64,000 nt of DNA from [Scytonema hofmanni] UTEX 2349 (GTDB lineage Bacteria > Cyanobacteriota > Cyanobacteriia > Cyanobacteriales > Nostocaceae), in NCBI RefSeq assembly GCF_000582685.1, contig NZ_KK073765.1:177382-241381 (forward strand). The letters run 5' to 3'. Under the pieces are notes generated by a model that worked only from the letters and a program-made list of their open reading frames with translations, was not told the origin of the DNA and ran no database searches. Shown one piece after another: positions 44,308-53,007 of the stretch. A program made the position numbers and the translations under genes. Position 1 is the first letter of the stretch. Each line of letters opens with the position of its first letter.

Positions 44308-44658
44308 TTGATAATTATAATAAGAGAGCGTGCGACTTTGGAACAGGTCGAGCAGATGTTGGAAACTTTGAGGGTTTATATCAAAGTCGTGGTTGATATC
44401 GAACGCTGCATATTAGCCGGAGGAGGAGAAAAACACGCTTGGTGCGAAGCTGTGTTACTGGAAGACGGTAGTAGGCAGCGTGACATCTGGGGGTCTAATT
44501 GGACTCCGTTCAACCAATCGATTGATTACGAATCGATTATTAATATTCGTCCAAGTCAAAACAATCGCTCGATGATTATTCAAGATCATGCAATAAGAGA
44601 ACGTGTAAAACAAATTACAGAGGATTTAATTGGTGGATATGAAATCGAATTTAGATGA
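44308..44658 (+). CDS. DUF5674 family protein
   Basis: A 116-residue protein starting at TTG 44308, supported by GAGGAG 7 bp upstream and by the identical 5' remnant at 38763. The segment RVYIKVVVDIERCILAGGGEKHAWCEAVLLEDGS and QRDIWGSNWTPF, IINIRPSQNNRSM is typical of DUF5674, a cyanobacterial family of unknown function. Its last 20 bases overlap the start of the next gene in a different frame. The pair may be a toxin-antitoxin-like or regulatory cassette (inference). Confidence 0.65.
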   Translation: MIIIIRERATLEQVEQMLETLRVYIKVVVDIERCILAGGGEKHAWCEAVLLEDGSRQRDIWGSNWTPFNQSIDYESIINIRPSQNNRSMIIQDHAIRERVKQITEDLIGGYEIEFR

Positions 44659-44995
44659 AAAAAAAGCACGTTTCCAAAACGAAGACATTCCCCATCGTTT
44701 AGGACATATCGCTTCTAACTTAGCGCGCGTTCGTTCGTTTTGTAATAGCGCGTTCAAAAAAGGTGTAGAAGTTGTAATAGATGAAACTGAGTGGTTTATT
44801 GAGTGGACAGCAGCAGAAATTGAACCAGAACAAGCGGAAGAATTAGTAAACATTCAAGTTCAACTCGCACGTTGGCAAATAAATTTAGACAATATTTTGT
44901 TGGATGAACTTCGTCGAGGAGAAGTAGCCAAACAAGCAGAAACATACTCACAAAAAGTCTTAGATATGTCAGGTTTGCTTGATTTAATAGCTTGA
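44639..44995 (+). CDS. Hypothetical protein coupled to DUF5674
   Basis: A 118-residue helical protein from ATG 44639 (MKSNLDEKKARFQNE), overlapping the DUF5674 gene by 20 bp. The sequence is amphipathic throughout (LGHIASNLARVRSFCNSAF, ETEWFIEWTAAEIEPEQAEE, LVNIQVQLARWQINLDN), suggesting a helical bundle. The TTG at 44630 is an alternative start. Small paired genes of this kind are frequent in filamentous cyanobacteria. Function unknown. Confidence 0.55.
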   Translation: MKSNLDEKKARFQNEDIPHRLGHIASNLARVRSFCNSAFKKGVEVVIDETEWFIEWTAAEIEPEQAEELVNIQVQLARWQINLDNILLDELRRGEVAKQAETYSQKVLDMSGLLDLIA

Positions 44996-45242
44996 TATTA
45001 CAATTAACGGTGCCTATGATGCTACGAAAATTATTGCATTTTACTTCACATTGGTGCCGACTTACTTAAGCGCATGTGATGCAACAGCGCAACTGCTGTA
45101 GCTTTAATTTTTTGTGGCACTATGTATGCAACTATAAGTATCGCTCTTTTTTTAAGATTAAGAATTATAAAGTATAAATAAAAAGGTTGAGACTCATACA
45201 AAACTTTTATTGAATAATAGATATTCATGTTCATTAATTAAT

Positions 45243-45716
45243 ATGGAAGCTAATCCTTTTCGTGACGTTGAACTTATTGCTCATGTCAAGCAAATAGCCG
45301 AGATTCATGGTATTAGTCTAAAATCAGCAATCACATATTATATAAAACAACTTGAAGTTCAACTTGCTGAGAATGAAGAAAAAATAGCAAATTATAAAAG
45401 TCCCCCATCAAAGTTGATGTTAAGGCTGGGTGAGGAAAAATATAATATGTTAATAGAAAAACTTGTAAAAAAGGTTACAAGTTCATCAGAACTATCTCAA
45501 GCTTATTATTCAGCTAAAGCTAGCGGTAGATTAAAGCAAGCAAAGCTAAAAATAGAAGGAGAATTCCATATTATAAATTCCGAGTTCATTGGTAACAAGT
45601 TTTTGGAAGTAGGTACGATACTTGAAGCAGAAGTATATGACGAGCAATTATATCAAGTATGGATTTCTACTACCGAGCGCGAATTCGTGTTTAACGAAGA
45701 GCTAGAAATATTGTAA
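45243..45716 (+). CDS. Hypothetical protein (157 aa)
   Basis: Starts at ATG 45243 (MEANPFRDVELIAHV). The N-terminus KQIAEIHGISLKSAITYYIK resembles a short helix-turn-helix, followed by a coiled coil (QLEVQLAENEEKIANY). The C-terminal half is strand-rich (LEAEVYDEQLYQVWIST, EFVFNEELEIL). It stands alone in an AT-rich region. A DNA-binding role is possible but not supported by a family match. Confidence 0.5.
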   Translation: MEANPFRDVELIAHVKQIAEIHGISLKSAITYYIKQLEVQLAENEEKIANYKSPPSKLMLRLGEEKYNMLIEKLVKKVTSSSELSQAYYSAKASGRLKQAKLKIEGEFHIINSEFIGNKFLEVGTILEAEVYDEQLYQVWISTTEREFVFNEELEIL

Positions 45717-45732
45717 ATCCAAATATGATTAA

Positions 45733-46035
45733 TTGTTGCTAAGTCTAATTATTTCGGTGCCTAACAGTAAGAGTATCTTGGTGAGCGGGCTGCGATGGCG
45801 CAGAACGCCCGCCAGATGTTTCTCCCGGTCTGATTTGTGGAACGAATTTGGTTCACTGAAAGTATGGGGGATCTCAGAATACGTAATAGATAAAGCGTTG
45901 CGTCCAAGGAATAGCAAGTATCAGCTACCTGCTAAATTATGGGAAGCTACACTTTACGATGTAATCGGAGATATTCATGCTGTTCAAGCATCTTGCATTG
46001 AAAAAGCCCGAATATCATCGGTTATGTTCTACTGA
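45733..46035 (+). other. Coding-like remnant, possible transposon-protein fragment
   Basis: A 100-codon plus-strand frame whose middle (SLKVWGISEYVIDKALRPRN, LPAKLWEATLYDVIGDIHAV) looks like true protein, reminiscent of the N-terminal region of IS605/TnpB-type proteins, while the first 30 codons look like repeat-derived sequence. No catalytic domain follows. Low confidence in both identity and function. Confidence 0.25.
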
Positions 46036-46184
46036 GTGCGATCGCCGTTTCAAAGCGAGGGATAACAGCACAATGGCACTCTTGTTTCTGGAATTCCCCA
46101 TCTAGGCGGTGTAGTCCTTATTAGAACAGCGACTTATACAGAACTTCTATAAATAGCCCTTGGGGAATATAACCCCATCAAAAG

Positions 46185-46209
46185 CCCAATCGTCCCGACT
46201 GGGTTTTTT
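46185..46209 (+). terminator. Rho-independent terminator
   Basis: Stem CCCAATCG/CGACTGGG with one mismatch and a three-base loop, followed directly by TTTTTTGG. It would end plus-strand transcription from the 45243 region. Confidence 0.65.
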
Positions 46210-46304
46210 GGTTTTGAGGCGATGCAAAAAGCAGGCTGTGAGGCTCGTTCGCCCTACAGCCCTTCAGGAGAAAGAGACGCACTGCTCCCGATCGGGCATC
46301 CTAC

Positions 46305-46349
46305 GGCGACACCGTAAGACTCGCTCGCCGCTTCGCTTACGGTGTCGCC
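46305..46349. repeat. Palindromic dispersed repeat
   Basis: Perfect 14-bp inverted repeat GGCGACACCGTAAG (46305-46318) and CTTACGGTGTCGCC (46336-46349), with internal CTCGCTCGCCGCTTCG. This is the style of the GC-rich palindromic repeats scattered in Nostoc genomes. Confidence 0.6.
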
Positions 46350-46359
46350 CTCCTCCCGT

Positions 46360-46640
46360 CCCTTAATAGCTCCAAGTAGTCTAGAATTCGTTTTCGGTCA
46401 TAGACCTGAGCGCGATGAACTGATAACTTGTAGACATACTGAAGGTTGCTCTCTACCGTTCCTTCCAAAAGAGCAGGACGCTGGTGTAAATAAATAACCT
46501 TGGCTCGATAACGTGGCATAAACCACTTCTCCAAAACCTGATCCTTGAAAACAATCTGCCCTTCTTGAATGGGGTCAAGTCCAGCAAGCGATCGCAGTAA
46601 CAAGCTTTTGCCTGCTCCTGAAGGACCGACCACTGCTAGA
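46360..46640 (-). pseudogene. ABC transporter ATPase fragment
   Basis: About 85 residues around the Walker A motif: VGPSGAGKSLLLRSLAGLDP, QIVFKDQVLEKWFMPRYR and VIYLHQRPALLEGTVESNL (Q-loop). The N-terminal strand is cut off where the MFS fragment begins, and the signature motif, Walker B and H-loop are missing at the other end, replaced by repeat DNA. It resembles the FetA/YbbL type of ATPase. Non-functional remnant. Confidence 0.65.
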
Positions 46641-46645
46641 CGATC

Positions 46646-47372
46646 TCCTGACCATTATGGTGTGGTTGCAGCCTTAGGTACAGCTTCGTTGGCGATCGCT
46701 TTGTTGGTACTAAAAGACCAATGGGAAGAACCAAAGCTTGAAGCAACCCGCACACTAGGCGCAGTTTATCAGAAATTCCGCAAGGGTATCCGGGAAATCT
46801 TGATGGACAGACGGGTGCTGCTTTCCAGCAATATGGAAGGAGTGCAAAACCTTTCAGTGGGAGCTTTAGAAGCCTTTTTACCCATCTATGCTGTCAAGAT
46901 TTGCGGATTCAGTGCGTTTCAGGCAGGGATGCTTTGGGGCGTACAAATTCTGGTGACAACCTTTTGTAAACCATTAATGGGCAGGTTGTCAGACCGTCGT
47001 GGGCGATTACCTCTAATATTTCGAGGAATGTTTGCCTGTGCAATCCCCTTTGCCCTGATACCCTGGTTTCAAAACTATGCGGTTTTGCTGATTTTAGCGG
47101 CAGTATTCGGCATTGGAGAGGCAATTGTCACTTCAGGAGCCGCAGCACTGGTAGCAGATTTTTGCAGTGAAAGTAACTTAGGTTCGGCAATGGGTACATT
47201 TGGAACAATCTTTGATGTGGGACACGCAGCTGGTCCGTTATTAGCGGGTTTATTAATTAGTTGGACAGGCGGTGAGGATTTTCGTCTTTCGTTTGCTTTG
47301 ATATCAGGACTTTTAATTGCCGCAGCAGTCGTTTTTCGGATTGGTGTCAGGGAGGAACCAGCAAGAGGCTAA
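46646..47372 (+). pseudogene. C-terminal half of an MFS transporter
   Basis: About 240 residues with six hydrophobic segments and the internal MFS motif PLMGRLSDRRGRLPLIFRG (the repeat of the DRxGRR loop) are readable. The N-terminal six helices are missing and the frame starts inside a helix (YGVVAALGTASLAIALLVL) at a sharp junction with the ABC ATPase remnant on the other strand. The original carrier was probably an efflux pump of about 400 aa. The break is a recombination scar. Confidence 0.65.
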
Positions 47373-47551
47373 AGACAGGAAAAAGGAATATCAATAGTAG
47401 TGACTCAAGTAGCATAACTCAAAATGAAGGCTGAAGGATAAAAAAACAGAGTAACAAATCGGACTTAAAGTAAGCTGATTTAACCGTGAAGTTCACTTTA
47501 TACTTCAAGTTACCAATTACTCTCTGTTTCTGGGAATATTACTTGAAATGT

Positions 47552-48010
47552 ATGAATAAAGCTTTTGCTGCGGGTTTAAAAAAACTAGCCATCCTTCCTG
47601 CTACTTTGTTGGCAATTAGCATCAGTACAAAAGCGGCATTAGCTCAAAATAAGTTATATAGTCCAATTCCTTTATCTACTGGCAGTGCTGAACTTTCTGA
47701 TACGCTCTCAGACAAAGATATTCCTACAGGTCAGGGTGGATTCGCCCGTGATTATACGGTGAAGTTGAATAAGGGCGATAATCTAGCAGTCGATCTATCC
47801 TCGGAAAACTTTGACAGCATCATTACATTGTTAGCACCTGATAGCTCGACACTGGCAGAAAATGATGATGGCCCCGACGGTACTAGCAATTCCCTACTGT
47901 TTACCCGCATCAACGAGACTGGAACGTATATCATTCGTGTCCAGTCTTTTGGAGAAACTGGAGTTGGGACTTTTAAACTCAAGGTAACAAAGCTGCAACC
48001 TATTAAATAA
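47552..48010 (+). CDS. Secreted PPC-domain protein
   Basis: A 152-residue protein from ATG 47552, with a signal peptide (LKKLAILPATLLAISIST ... ALAQ). The rest is a PPC (pre-peptidase C-terminal) type beta-sandwich: YTVKLNKGDNLAVDLSSENF, DSIITLLAPDSSTLAENDDG and TGTYIIRVQSFGE. PPC domains accompany secreted proteases and surface proteins, but this one stands alone, so it probably has a binding role outside the cell membrane. It precedes the convergent RppB gene. Confidence 0.65.
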   Translation: MNKAFAAGLKKLAILPATLLAISISTKAALAQNKLYSPIPLSTGSAELSDTLSDKDIPTGQGGFARDYTVKLNKGDNLAVDLSSENFDSIITLLAPDSSTLAENDDGPDGTSNSLLFTRINETGTYIIRVQSFGETGVGTFKLKVTKLQPIK

Positions 48011-48095
48011 AGTTATGAGTTATGAATCTCTTACTTCGGTACATTTACCCCTACATGGAAGCCGCAGTTTCGGAGATTTATGTCTGGTTAATTTT

Positions 48096-49472
48096 CTATG
48101 TATTAGACGATACAATTTTTACTGCTAGCGTAAAAATGCTACCTTTTCCCACCTGACTTTCAACTTTCAGATTCGCTTGATGTTTTTGGGCGATCGCCAC
48201 AGCTATAGCCAGCCCTAACCCCGTTCCTCCTGTTTTACGAGAGCGATCGCCATCAACACGGTAAAAGCGCTCAAAAATTCGATTCTGTTCAGCAAGCTCA
48301 ATCCCAATCCCCGTATCTTTCACCGCAATTACAGCAGTATGATCATAGATGACTAAGCTCACGGTCACATATCCTCCTGTGGACGTATACTGGATGGCAT
48401 TAGCAATTAAGTTTGACACTAAGCGGTAAAGTTGCGATTCGTTACCTAGAGCGTAAACCTCAAAAGTGGGAATTTGGTTGGTCAAATGAATATCAGAAGC
48501 AGTGGCAAGCTCTAAAAATTCTTCGGTCAAATCGCTAACCAAATCATTTAAGCAACAGGGCTGAAAGGGTTTTGGCGATGAATTCTGCTCAAGACTGGTC
48601 AACAAGAGTAAGTCTGCGATCAAATGGCTCAACCTTCGCCCCTGCCGCTCAACAGTATGGAGCATCATTTGGATATCTTGCTGATTTGATTGCTGTATGC
48701 GGAGGATAGCTTCCACAGTTGCCAAGAGGCTAGCAAGGGGCGATCGCAGTTCATGAGCAGCATTAGCAGTAAACTGTTGCTGTTGCTGATAGGACTGGTA
48801 AATCGGCTGCATAGCTAATCCTGAGAGCCACCAACTGGAGGTAGCAACCAAGCTCAGGGCAATAGGCAACCCAATCGCCATAATCCATTGAATTCGCCTG
48901 ATTTCAGCATCAAAAGGTTCTAAAGTGCGCCCAATTTGGAAATATCCCCAGGATGAACGGGCGCTGGGTTCATTAGCCAGATGATGGGTATGGGCACTAT
49001 GCAAAATCGTGGTAAATTGGTGATAGCGAATTCCCTTAGCTGTGCGAAAGGTTTGCCATTGTGTGCGGTTGAGAGTTTTAGGCAGAGATGACGGTTGATT
49101 GGGTGAAAAAGCGAGGAGTTTCCCTTGATGATTGAATAGACGAATATAGTATGTGGTGCGATCGCTGATACCGATGGTGTGCTGTTGAATCAGTGTCGGG
49201 GTAGCATTGCAGGGTTGCCCACTCAAACAAAGATCGGGAAACATTTGTTGCAGCACAGCAGTCGGCTCTTCAGAAGCAGACAGCAGCGGTTCTACGCTAT
49301 TGTGTAAGGTTCCGGCGATTGACTCAATTTCGCGCTTCATTGCTGTCCAGTTTGACTGTACCATTGCTCGATACATACCAAAACCAGAAATACTCAAAAT
49401 CACGCCCATGACTCCGGCATACCAGAGGGCTAACCGTAGACGACTGCGCCGAAAAAGTGAGTAGCTATTCAT
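48096..49472 (-). CDS. rppB: RppB/NrsS-like sensor histidine kinase
   Basis: A 458-residue membrane kinase. Two transmembrane helices (residues about 12-32, and about 190-212 LPIALSLVATSSWWLSGLA) flank a periplasmic sensor of about 150 residues containing a cysteine pair (DLCLSGQPCN). The kinase part shows the H-box AAHELRSPLASL, N-box LIANAIQYT, G1 DTGIGIELAEQ and G2 GGTGLGLAIA. It overlaps the response regulator stop by 4 bp (ATGA). Architecture and partner match RppB/NrsS, which senses nickel or redox state in cyanobacteria. Nickel or cobalt sensing is inferred from family and neighbouring metal genes. Confidence 0.75.
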   Translation of the reverse strand: MNSYSLFRRSRLRLALWYAGVMGVILSISGFGMYRAMVQSNWTAMKREIESIAGTLHNSVEPLLSASEEPTAVLQQMFPDLCLSGQPCNATPTLIQQHTIGISDRTTYYIRLFNHQGKLLAFSPNQPSSLPKTLNRTQWQTFRTAKGIRYHQFTTILHSAHTHHLANEPSARSSWGYFQIGRTLEPFDAEIRRIQWIMAIGLPIALSLVATSSWWLSGLAMQPIYQSYQQQQQFTANAAHELRSPLASLLATVEAILRIQQSNQQDIQMMLHTVERQGRRLSHLIADLLLLTSLEQNSSPKPFQPCCLNDLVSDLTEEFLELATASDIHLTNQIPTFEVYALGNESQLYRLVSNLIANAIQYTSTGGYVTVSLVIYDHTAVIAVKDTGIGIELAEQNRIFERFYRVDGDRSRKTGGTGLGLAIAVAIAQKHQANLKVESQVGKGSIFTLAVKIVSSNT

Positions 49473-50176
49473 GGCTGAGAATGAAGTTGGGAGTTAAAGC
49501 GATAGCCTGCGCCAGGAACAGTTTCAATCGGACAGGGGCAGCCATGATTTGCTAACTTCCGACGTAGTAGGCGCATTTGAGCCGCAACCACATTGCTAAT
49601 TGGCTCCTCGTCCATATCCCAAAGTTGATGACGCAATTTGCTACCGGGAATGATGCGATTGGGGTTTTGCATCAAATACATGAGCAGCTGAAATTCTTTG
49701 GTTGTTAAGGGAATGACTAGAGGGGTGCATTTGTCTGAATTCACTTGCAGCACATTGTTTGCTGCATCAAGGGTAAATCCGGCGACGGTCAAGGTAGGCA
49801 GTTGTAGTTGAGGCGATCGCCTCTGAAGGGCCCGCAACCGCGCCAGCAATTCTTCCATCACAAAGGGTTTGACTAAATAATCATCGGCTCCCGCATCCAG
49901 CCCTGCTACGCGATTTTCAGGCTGACCCAAAGCAGTGAGCATCAGCACTGGTAAAGGATTTTGGTGCAATCTCAGCCTCTGACATAACTCCAGTCCCGAC
50001 AGTCTGGGAAGCAGCCAATCGACGATAGCAACCGTGTAGTCTGTCCACTGGCTTTCAAGGCAGAGCCATGCCTGAGCGCCATCTGGCATCCAATCCACGA
50101 CATATCTCTCACTAATTAGGACTTGCTTGATTGCCAGTCCCAAATCTGCTTCATCTTCGACCAGTAAAATTCGCAT
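49469..50176 (-). CDS. rppA: RppA/NrsR-like OmpR-family response regulator
   Basis: A receiver domain starts MRILLVEDEADLG, with the phospho-acceptor in VAIVDWLLPRLSG and the switch lysine in DDYLVKPF. The winged-helix DNA-binding domain follows (LTTKEFQLLMYLMQNPN, TVPGAGYRF). ATG 50176 is preferred because GGAG lies just upstream; the longer reading to 50197 adds MVDFPGA. The C-terminal domain carries a short cysteine pair (GCPCP). It is transcribed away from the HupE-type permease gene, so the 157-bp gap is the likely place for its operator. Confidence 0.75.
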   Translation of the reverse strand: MRILLVEDEADLGLAIKQVLISERYVVDWMPDGAQAWLCLESQWTDYTVAIVDWLLPRLSGLELCQRLRLHQNPLPVLMLTALGQPENRVAGLDAGADDYLVKPFVMEELLARLRALQRRSPQLQLPTLTVAGFTLDAANNVLQVNSDKCTPLVIPLTTKEFQLLMYLMQNPNRIIPGSKLRHQLWDMDEEPISNVVAAQMRLLRRKLANHGCPCPIETVPGAGYRFNSQLHSQP

Positions 50177-50333
50177 TGCTCCAGGGAAATCAACCACGAG
50201 CTTGATCTTACAAAAACATTTGCCATTTCACCTGGATTTCATCTGTCCTTTGGCAAACTAGGAAGAACTTTTGTTTAACCCAGTATCCGTTGAGAGGAGT
50301 GATCATGAAATCCTTTGTGCTAGTGAGTTTCAT
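50177..50333. promoter_or_regulatory. Divergent regulatory region rppA / hupE-like gene
   Basis: This 157-bp gap separates the response regulator from the metal permease. It holds a ribosome-binding site GAGGAG (about 50294-50299) before a 10-codon ORF. No -10/-35 pair or direct repeat for the regulator was identified. Confidence 0.4.
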
Positions 50334-50337
50334 ATGA
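50305..50337 (+). CDS. Possible 10-aa leader peptide before hupE-like gene
   Basis: ATG 50305, preceded by GAGGAG at 7-10 bp, encodes MKSFVLVSFI and stops with TGA that overlaps the ATG of the permease (ATGA). Such an arrangement allows translational coupling. It could equally be chance or a vestige of a former start. Confidence 0.3.
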   Translation: MKSFVLVSFI

Positions 50338-51059
50338 TTAAATTTATACAACTATTTAAAGACAACAAACGTTTCCTTACCCTGATGGGTGTTGCAATAG
50401 TTCTGGCTGCAAATTTTGGGATAATTCCCGAAGCGATCGCACATGGTGTAACTTCCGGCGATAAAGGCTACATCCAGGAAAGCACGGGCGTGCTACCCAT
50501 ACCCTTTATCTATCTGGGTGCAAAACACATGATGACAGGCTACGATCATCTGCTGTTTTTATTGGGTGTCATCTTTTATTTATATCGCCGTAAGGATGTG
50601 ACAACCTATGTAACCCTGTTCGCAATAGGTCATGTGATTACATTATTATCTGGCGTGTTATTCAAAATCGGTATCAATGCTTATATTATTGATACCATTA
50701 TTGGGTTTTCGATTGTTTACAAGGCACTCGATAATATGGGTGCATTCAAACGCTGGTTTGGGTTTCAACCGAATCCGAAAATGGCGACGCTGATCTTTGG
50801 ATTGTTTCATGGTTTCGGTCTTGCGACCAAAATACTCGAGTACGAGCTTTCACCCGATGGGTTGTTTTTCAATCTCATCTTCTTCAATATCGGCGTTGAA
50901 ATCGGGCAGGTTTTGGCACTAGGAGTCATTCTGATTGCCATCACTTATTGGCGAAAATCCAAGAGCTTCCTGCGCCATGCCTACACCGCAAATGTTTTTT
51001 TGATGATGCTGGGATTCCTGCTGATGGGATACCAGATCACAGGCTATTTCGTATCTTAA
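50334..51059 (+). CDS. HupE/UreJ-type metal permease
   Basis: A 241-residue membrane protein with about six to seven helices. The family motif is present: HGVTSGDKGY near the start, TGYDHLLFLLG, the second AIGHVITLL, and LFGLFHGFGLAT. HupE/UreJ proteins are nickel or cobalt permeases, and the H and D residues in these motifs line the metal path. The start is ATG 50334; the longer frame from 50271 has poor context. It leads a plus-strand operon with the anchor protein and an RND remnant and is divergent from rppAB. Confidence 0.75.
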   Translation: MIKFIQLFKDNKRFLTLMGVAIVLAANFGIIPEAIAHGVTSGDKGYIQESTGVLPIPFIYLGAKHMMTGYDHLLFLLGVIFYLYRRKDVTTYVTLFAIGHVITLLSGVLFKIGINAYIIDTIIGFSIVYKALDNMGAFKRWFGFQPNPKMATLIFGLFHGFGLATKILEYELSPDGLFFNLIFFNIGVEIGQVLALGVILIAITYWRKSKSFLRHAYTANVFLMMLGFLLMGYQITGYFVS

Positions 51060-51083
51060 AATCCAACGGAGAACATAGTTGTT

Positions 51084-51713
51084 ATGAGCAAGTCAAATAT
51101 ACCCACAGATAGAGAGCTTCCGTCAACAAACCAGCTCATCAAATCAACTATTCTGGCGGCAGCGACAGCAGGAGTATTGCTGATAACCGTCGTCATGCCC
51201 GCCGAATACGGCATCGACCCCACCGGAATCGGCAATGTCATCGGCTTGAAAAAAATGGGCGAGATTAGAGTTTCGCTGGCGAAGGAAGAGGCGGCAGATC
51301 AAGCCAAGAATTTAGGTGCCAATACCGAGGATAAACAGGACGAGATCAAGACTGACGCTGCAACAACACCTAAGCCCACAGCTGCTGGTGCAGCTATTTT
51401 AAATCATGAAATGCAGGTTACGCTTGCCCCTGATGAAGGTAAAGAAATCAAGCTTGACATGAGTAAAGGCAATAAAGTGCAATACACTTGGTCTACAGAT
51501 GGCGGCAAAGCCAATTTTGATCTACATGCCGACTCTCAAAAACTAAACATCGATTATTATCAGTACAGCAAAGGATCTGAGCAACGCAAAGAAGGGGAAT
51601 TTGAAGCAGCCTTTGATGGTTCACATGGTTGGTTTTGGAGAAACCGGACATCTAACACAATTACCATTACCCTTAAAACTAAAGGTGAATATACTGATAT
51701 TAAACAGAAATAA
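51084..51713 (+). CDS. Transmembrane anchor protein of metal-efflux locus
   Basis: A 209-residue protein with a single N-terminal helix (STILAAATAGVLLITVVMP), followed by a charged linker with coiled character (VSLAKEEAADQAKNLGANTE) and a C-terminal periplasmic beta-domain (LNHEMQVTLAPDEGKEIKL, NKVQYTWSTDGGKANFDL). It follows the HupE-type gene after 24 bp and is followed by a CusA/CzcA fragment. This trio is a recurrent arrangement in bacterial metal-resistance loci. Its biochemical role is unknown. Confidence 0.6.
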   Translation: MSKSNIPTDRELPSTNQLIKSTILAAATAGVLLITVVMPAEYGIDPTGIGNVIGLKKMGEIRVSLAKEEAADQAKNLGANTEDKQDEIKTDAATTPKPTAAGAAILNHEMQVTLAPDEGKEIKLDMSKGNKVQYTWSTDGGKANFDLHADSQKLNIDYYQYSKGSEQRKEGEFEAAFDGSHGWFWRNRTSNTITITLKTKGEYTDIKQK

Positions 51714-51717
51714 GCAG

Positions 51718-52187
51718 GAAATGCGCGATTCTTAATTGGCGGCGGTCAAGAACTGTTGGTGCGCGGCATTGGGCAGGTGAAATCAATTGAAGACTTGCGG
51801 CAATCTGTGGTGAAGGTGCAAGATGGTAAACCAATTTTGCTCAAAGATGTGGCGGAAGTAAAAACGGGTGCGGCACTGAAGCGGGGGGACGCTAGTTTTA
51901 ATGGGCAACCGGACATCGTGATGATGATTAACAAACAGCCTGATGTCGATACCCCCACGGTCACAAAAGCAGTAGAAGCAGTACTGCAATCCTTACAATC
52001 AACCTTTCCGACCGATGTGCAGGTGGCACGGACATTCCGGCAGTCTAACTTTATTGATACTGCCATTCACAATGTCAGCAGTTCTCTGATCGAAGGCATC
52101 ATCATTGTTTTGGTGATTATGCTGCTGTTTCTGATGAATTGGCGCACCGCCGTGTCACAAACAACCAACCTCTTCCGTCTTAGTTAA
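51718..52187 (+). pseudogene. RND metal efflux pump (CusA/CzcA-type) remnant
   Basis: About 150 residues from the periplasmic/TM2 part of a heavy-metal RND pump: LIGGGQELLVRGIGQVKS, VQDGKPILLKDVAEVKTG, FNGQPDIVMMINKQPDVDTP and the membrane entry IIIVLVIMLLFLMNWRTAV. A full pump has more than 1,000 residues, so both sides have been lost. It follows the anchor protein in the order expected of an intact locus, so deletion was recent enough to preserve synteny. The frame ends with an unrelated tail. Confidence 0.75.
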
Positions 52188-52222
52188 GTCAATGAGTTAT
52201 GGGCTGTAAGGAGAACGCGAGG

Positions 52223-52894
52223 ATGGAAGAATTAACAGCATTACTTATAAGTTTAGAAAATGCTCTCAACGATAAAGCACCCGAAGTTGCTCAAAGTCTG
52301 CAACCGAGTTTGACTCGTGCAGAAATTGATGGGTTGACCGCAAAGTTTTCGTGGGTATTGCCAGAGGACGTTTATCAACTGTATCAATGGCACAACGGAT
52401 TATCTCGCCAAGCCAGCAAAATGAATTTAATAGAAAAATTGCTGAGGCAGAAAGATAAATGGCACGGTGAATTATCGGGTCGAGAGAACGAACTACACTT
52501 AAACTATGGGCAGCATCTAATTACTGCTAAATTCCTGCCTCTAGATTATGCCTTGGCAGGGCATCGTCATCTCAAGCTGGGTAAGTGTCTCCTTGATTTA
52601 CTGCCAGTCTTTATCGTGAGCGATCGCAATAGCAAATTGTACTGTATGATTCGTTTAGATGCCGAGCAGTCCACGGTGTATTGCGCCAATGGTGCAAAAG
52701 TTCCACCTTTAGGCATCACTGAAGCATTTTTGTCAACACAAGTTCAATACCGCAGCCTGATTGATTTCGTCTCATTTCTAACAGCTTGTTGTCAGCAGGC
52801 AGTGGATTTTACTTCGGAAAGCCAGGAGAAAGCGACAGATTATAAACTAAATCCAGAGCAATTTGAGCAAATCTACCAACAATATAAAAGCTAG
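52223..52894 (+). CDS. SMI1/KNR4-family protein
   Basis: A 223-residue soluble protein starting at ATG 52223 with AAGGAG 10 bp upstream. The core RAEIDGLTAKFSWVLPEDVYQLYQWHNG is the hallmark of the SMI1/KNR4 superfamily. The superfamily includes many bacterial immunity proteins against polymorphic toxins but also general cell-wall related regulators. No toxin gene is adjacent. It sits between the RND remnant and the azoreductase gene and may be an orphan immunity gene (inference). Confidence 0.65.
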   Translation: MEELTALLISLENALNDKAPEVAQSLQPSLTRAEIDGLTAKFSWVLPEDVYQLYQWHNGLSRQASKMNLIEKLLRQKDKWHGELSGRENELHLNYGQHLITAKFLPLDYALAGHRHLKLGKCLLDLLPVFIVSDRNSKLYCMIRLDAEQSTVYCANGAKVPPLGITEAFLSTQVQYRSLIDFVSFLTACCQQAVDFTSESQEKATDYKLNPEQFEQIYQQYKS

Positions 52895-53007
52895 AAAACT
52901 GGGCATATTAAACATCCCACGCTTTGTTTAAATTTAGAGGCTAATGTGTCACAGCGAGGGTAAGTTCTTCGTCATATGAATAGATATTCGTTTAATGAAG
53001 AACTTCT

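Noticed and set aside
44157..44396. ORF overlapping the end of isrB and the start of the DUF5674 gene
   Set aside because: It conflicts with the DUF5674 frame, which has a good ribosome site and a duplicated start. No domain is visible.
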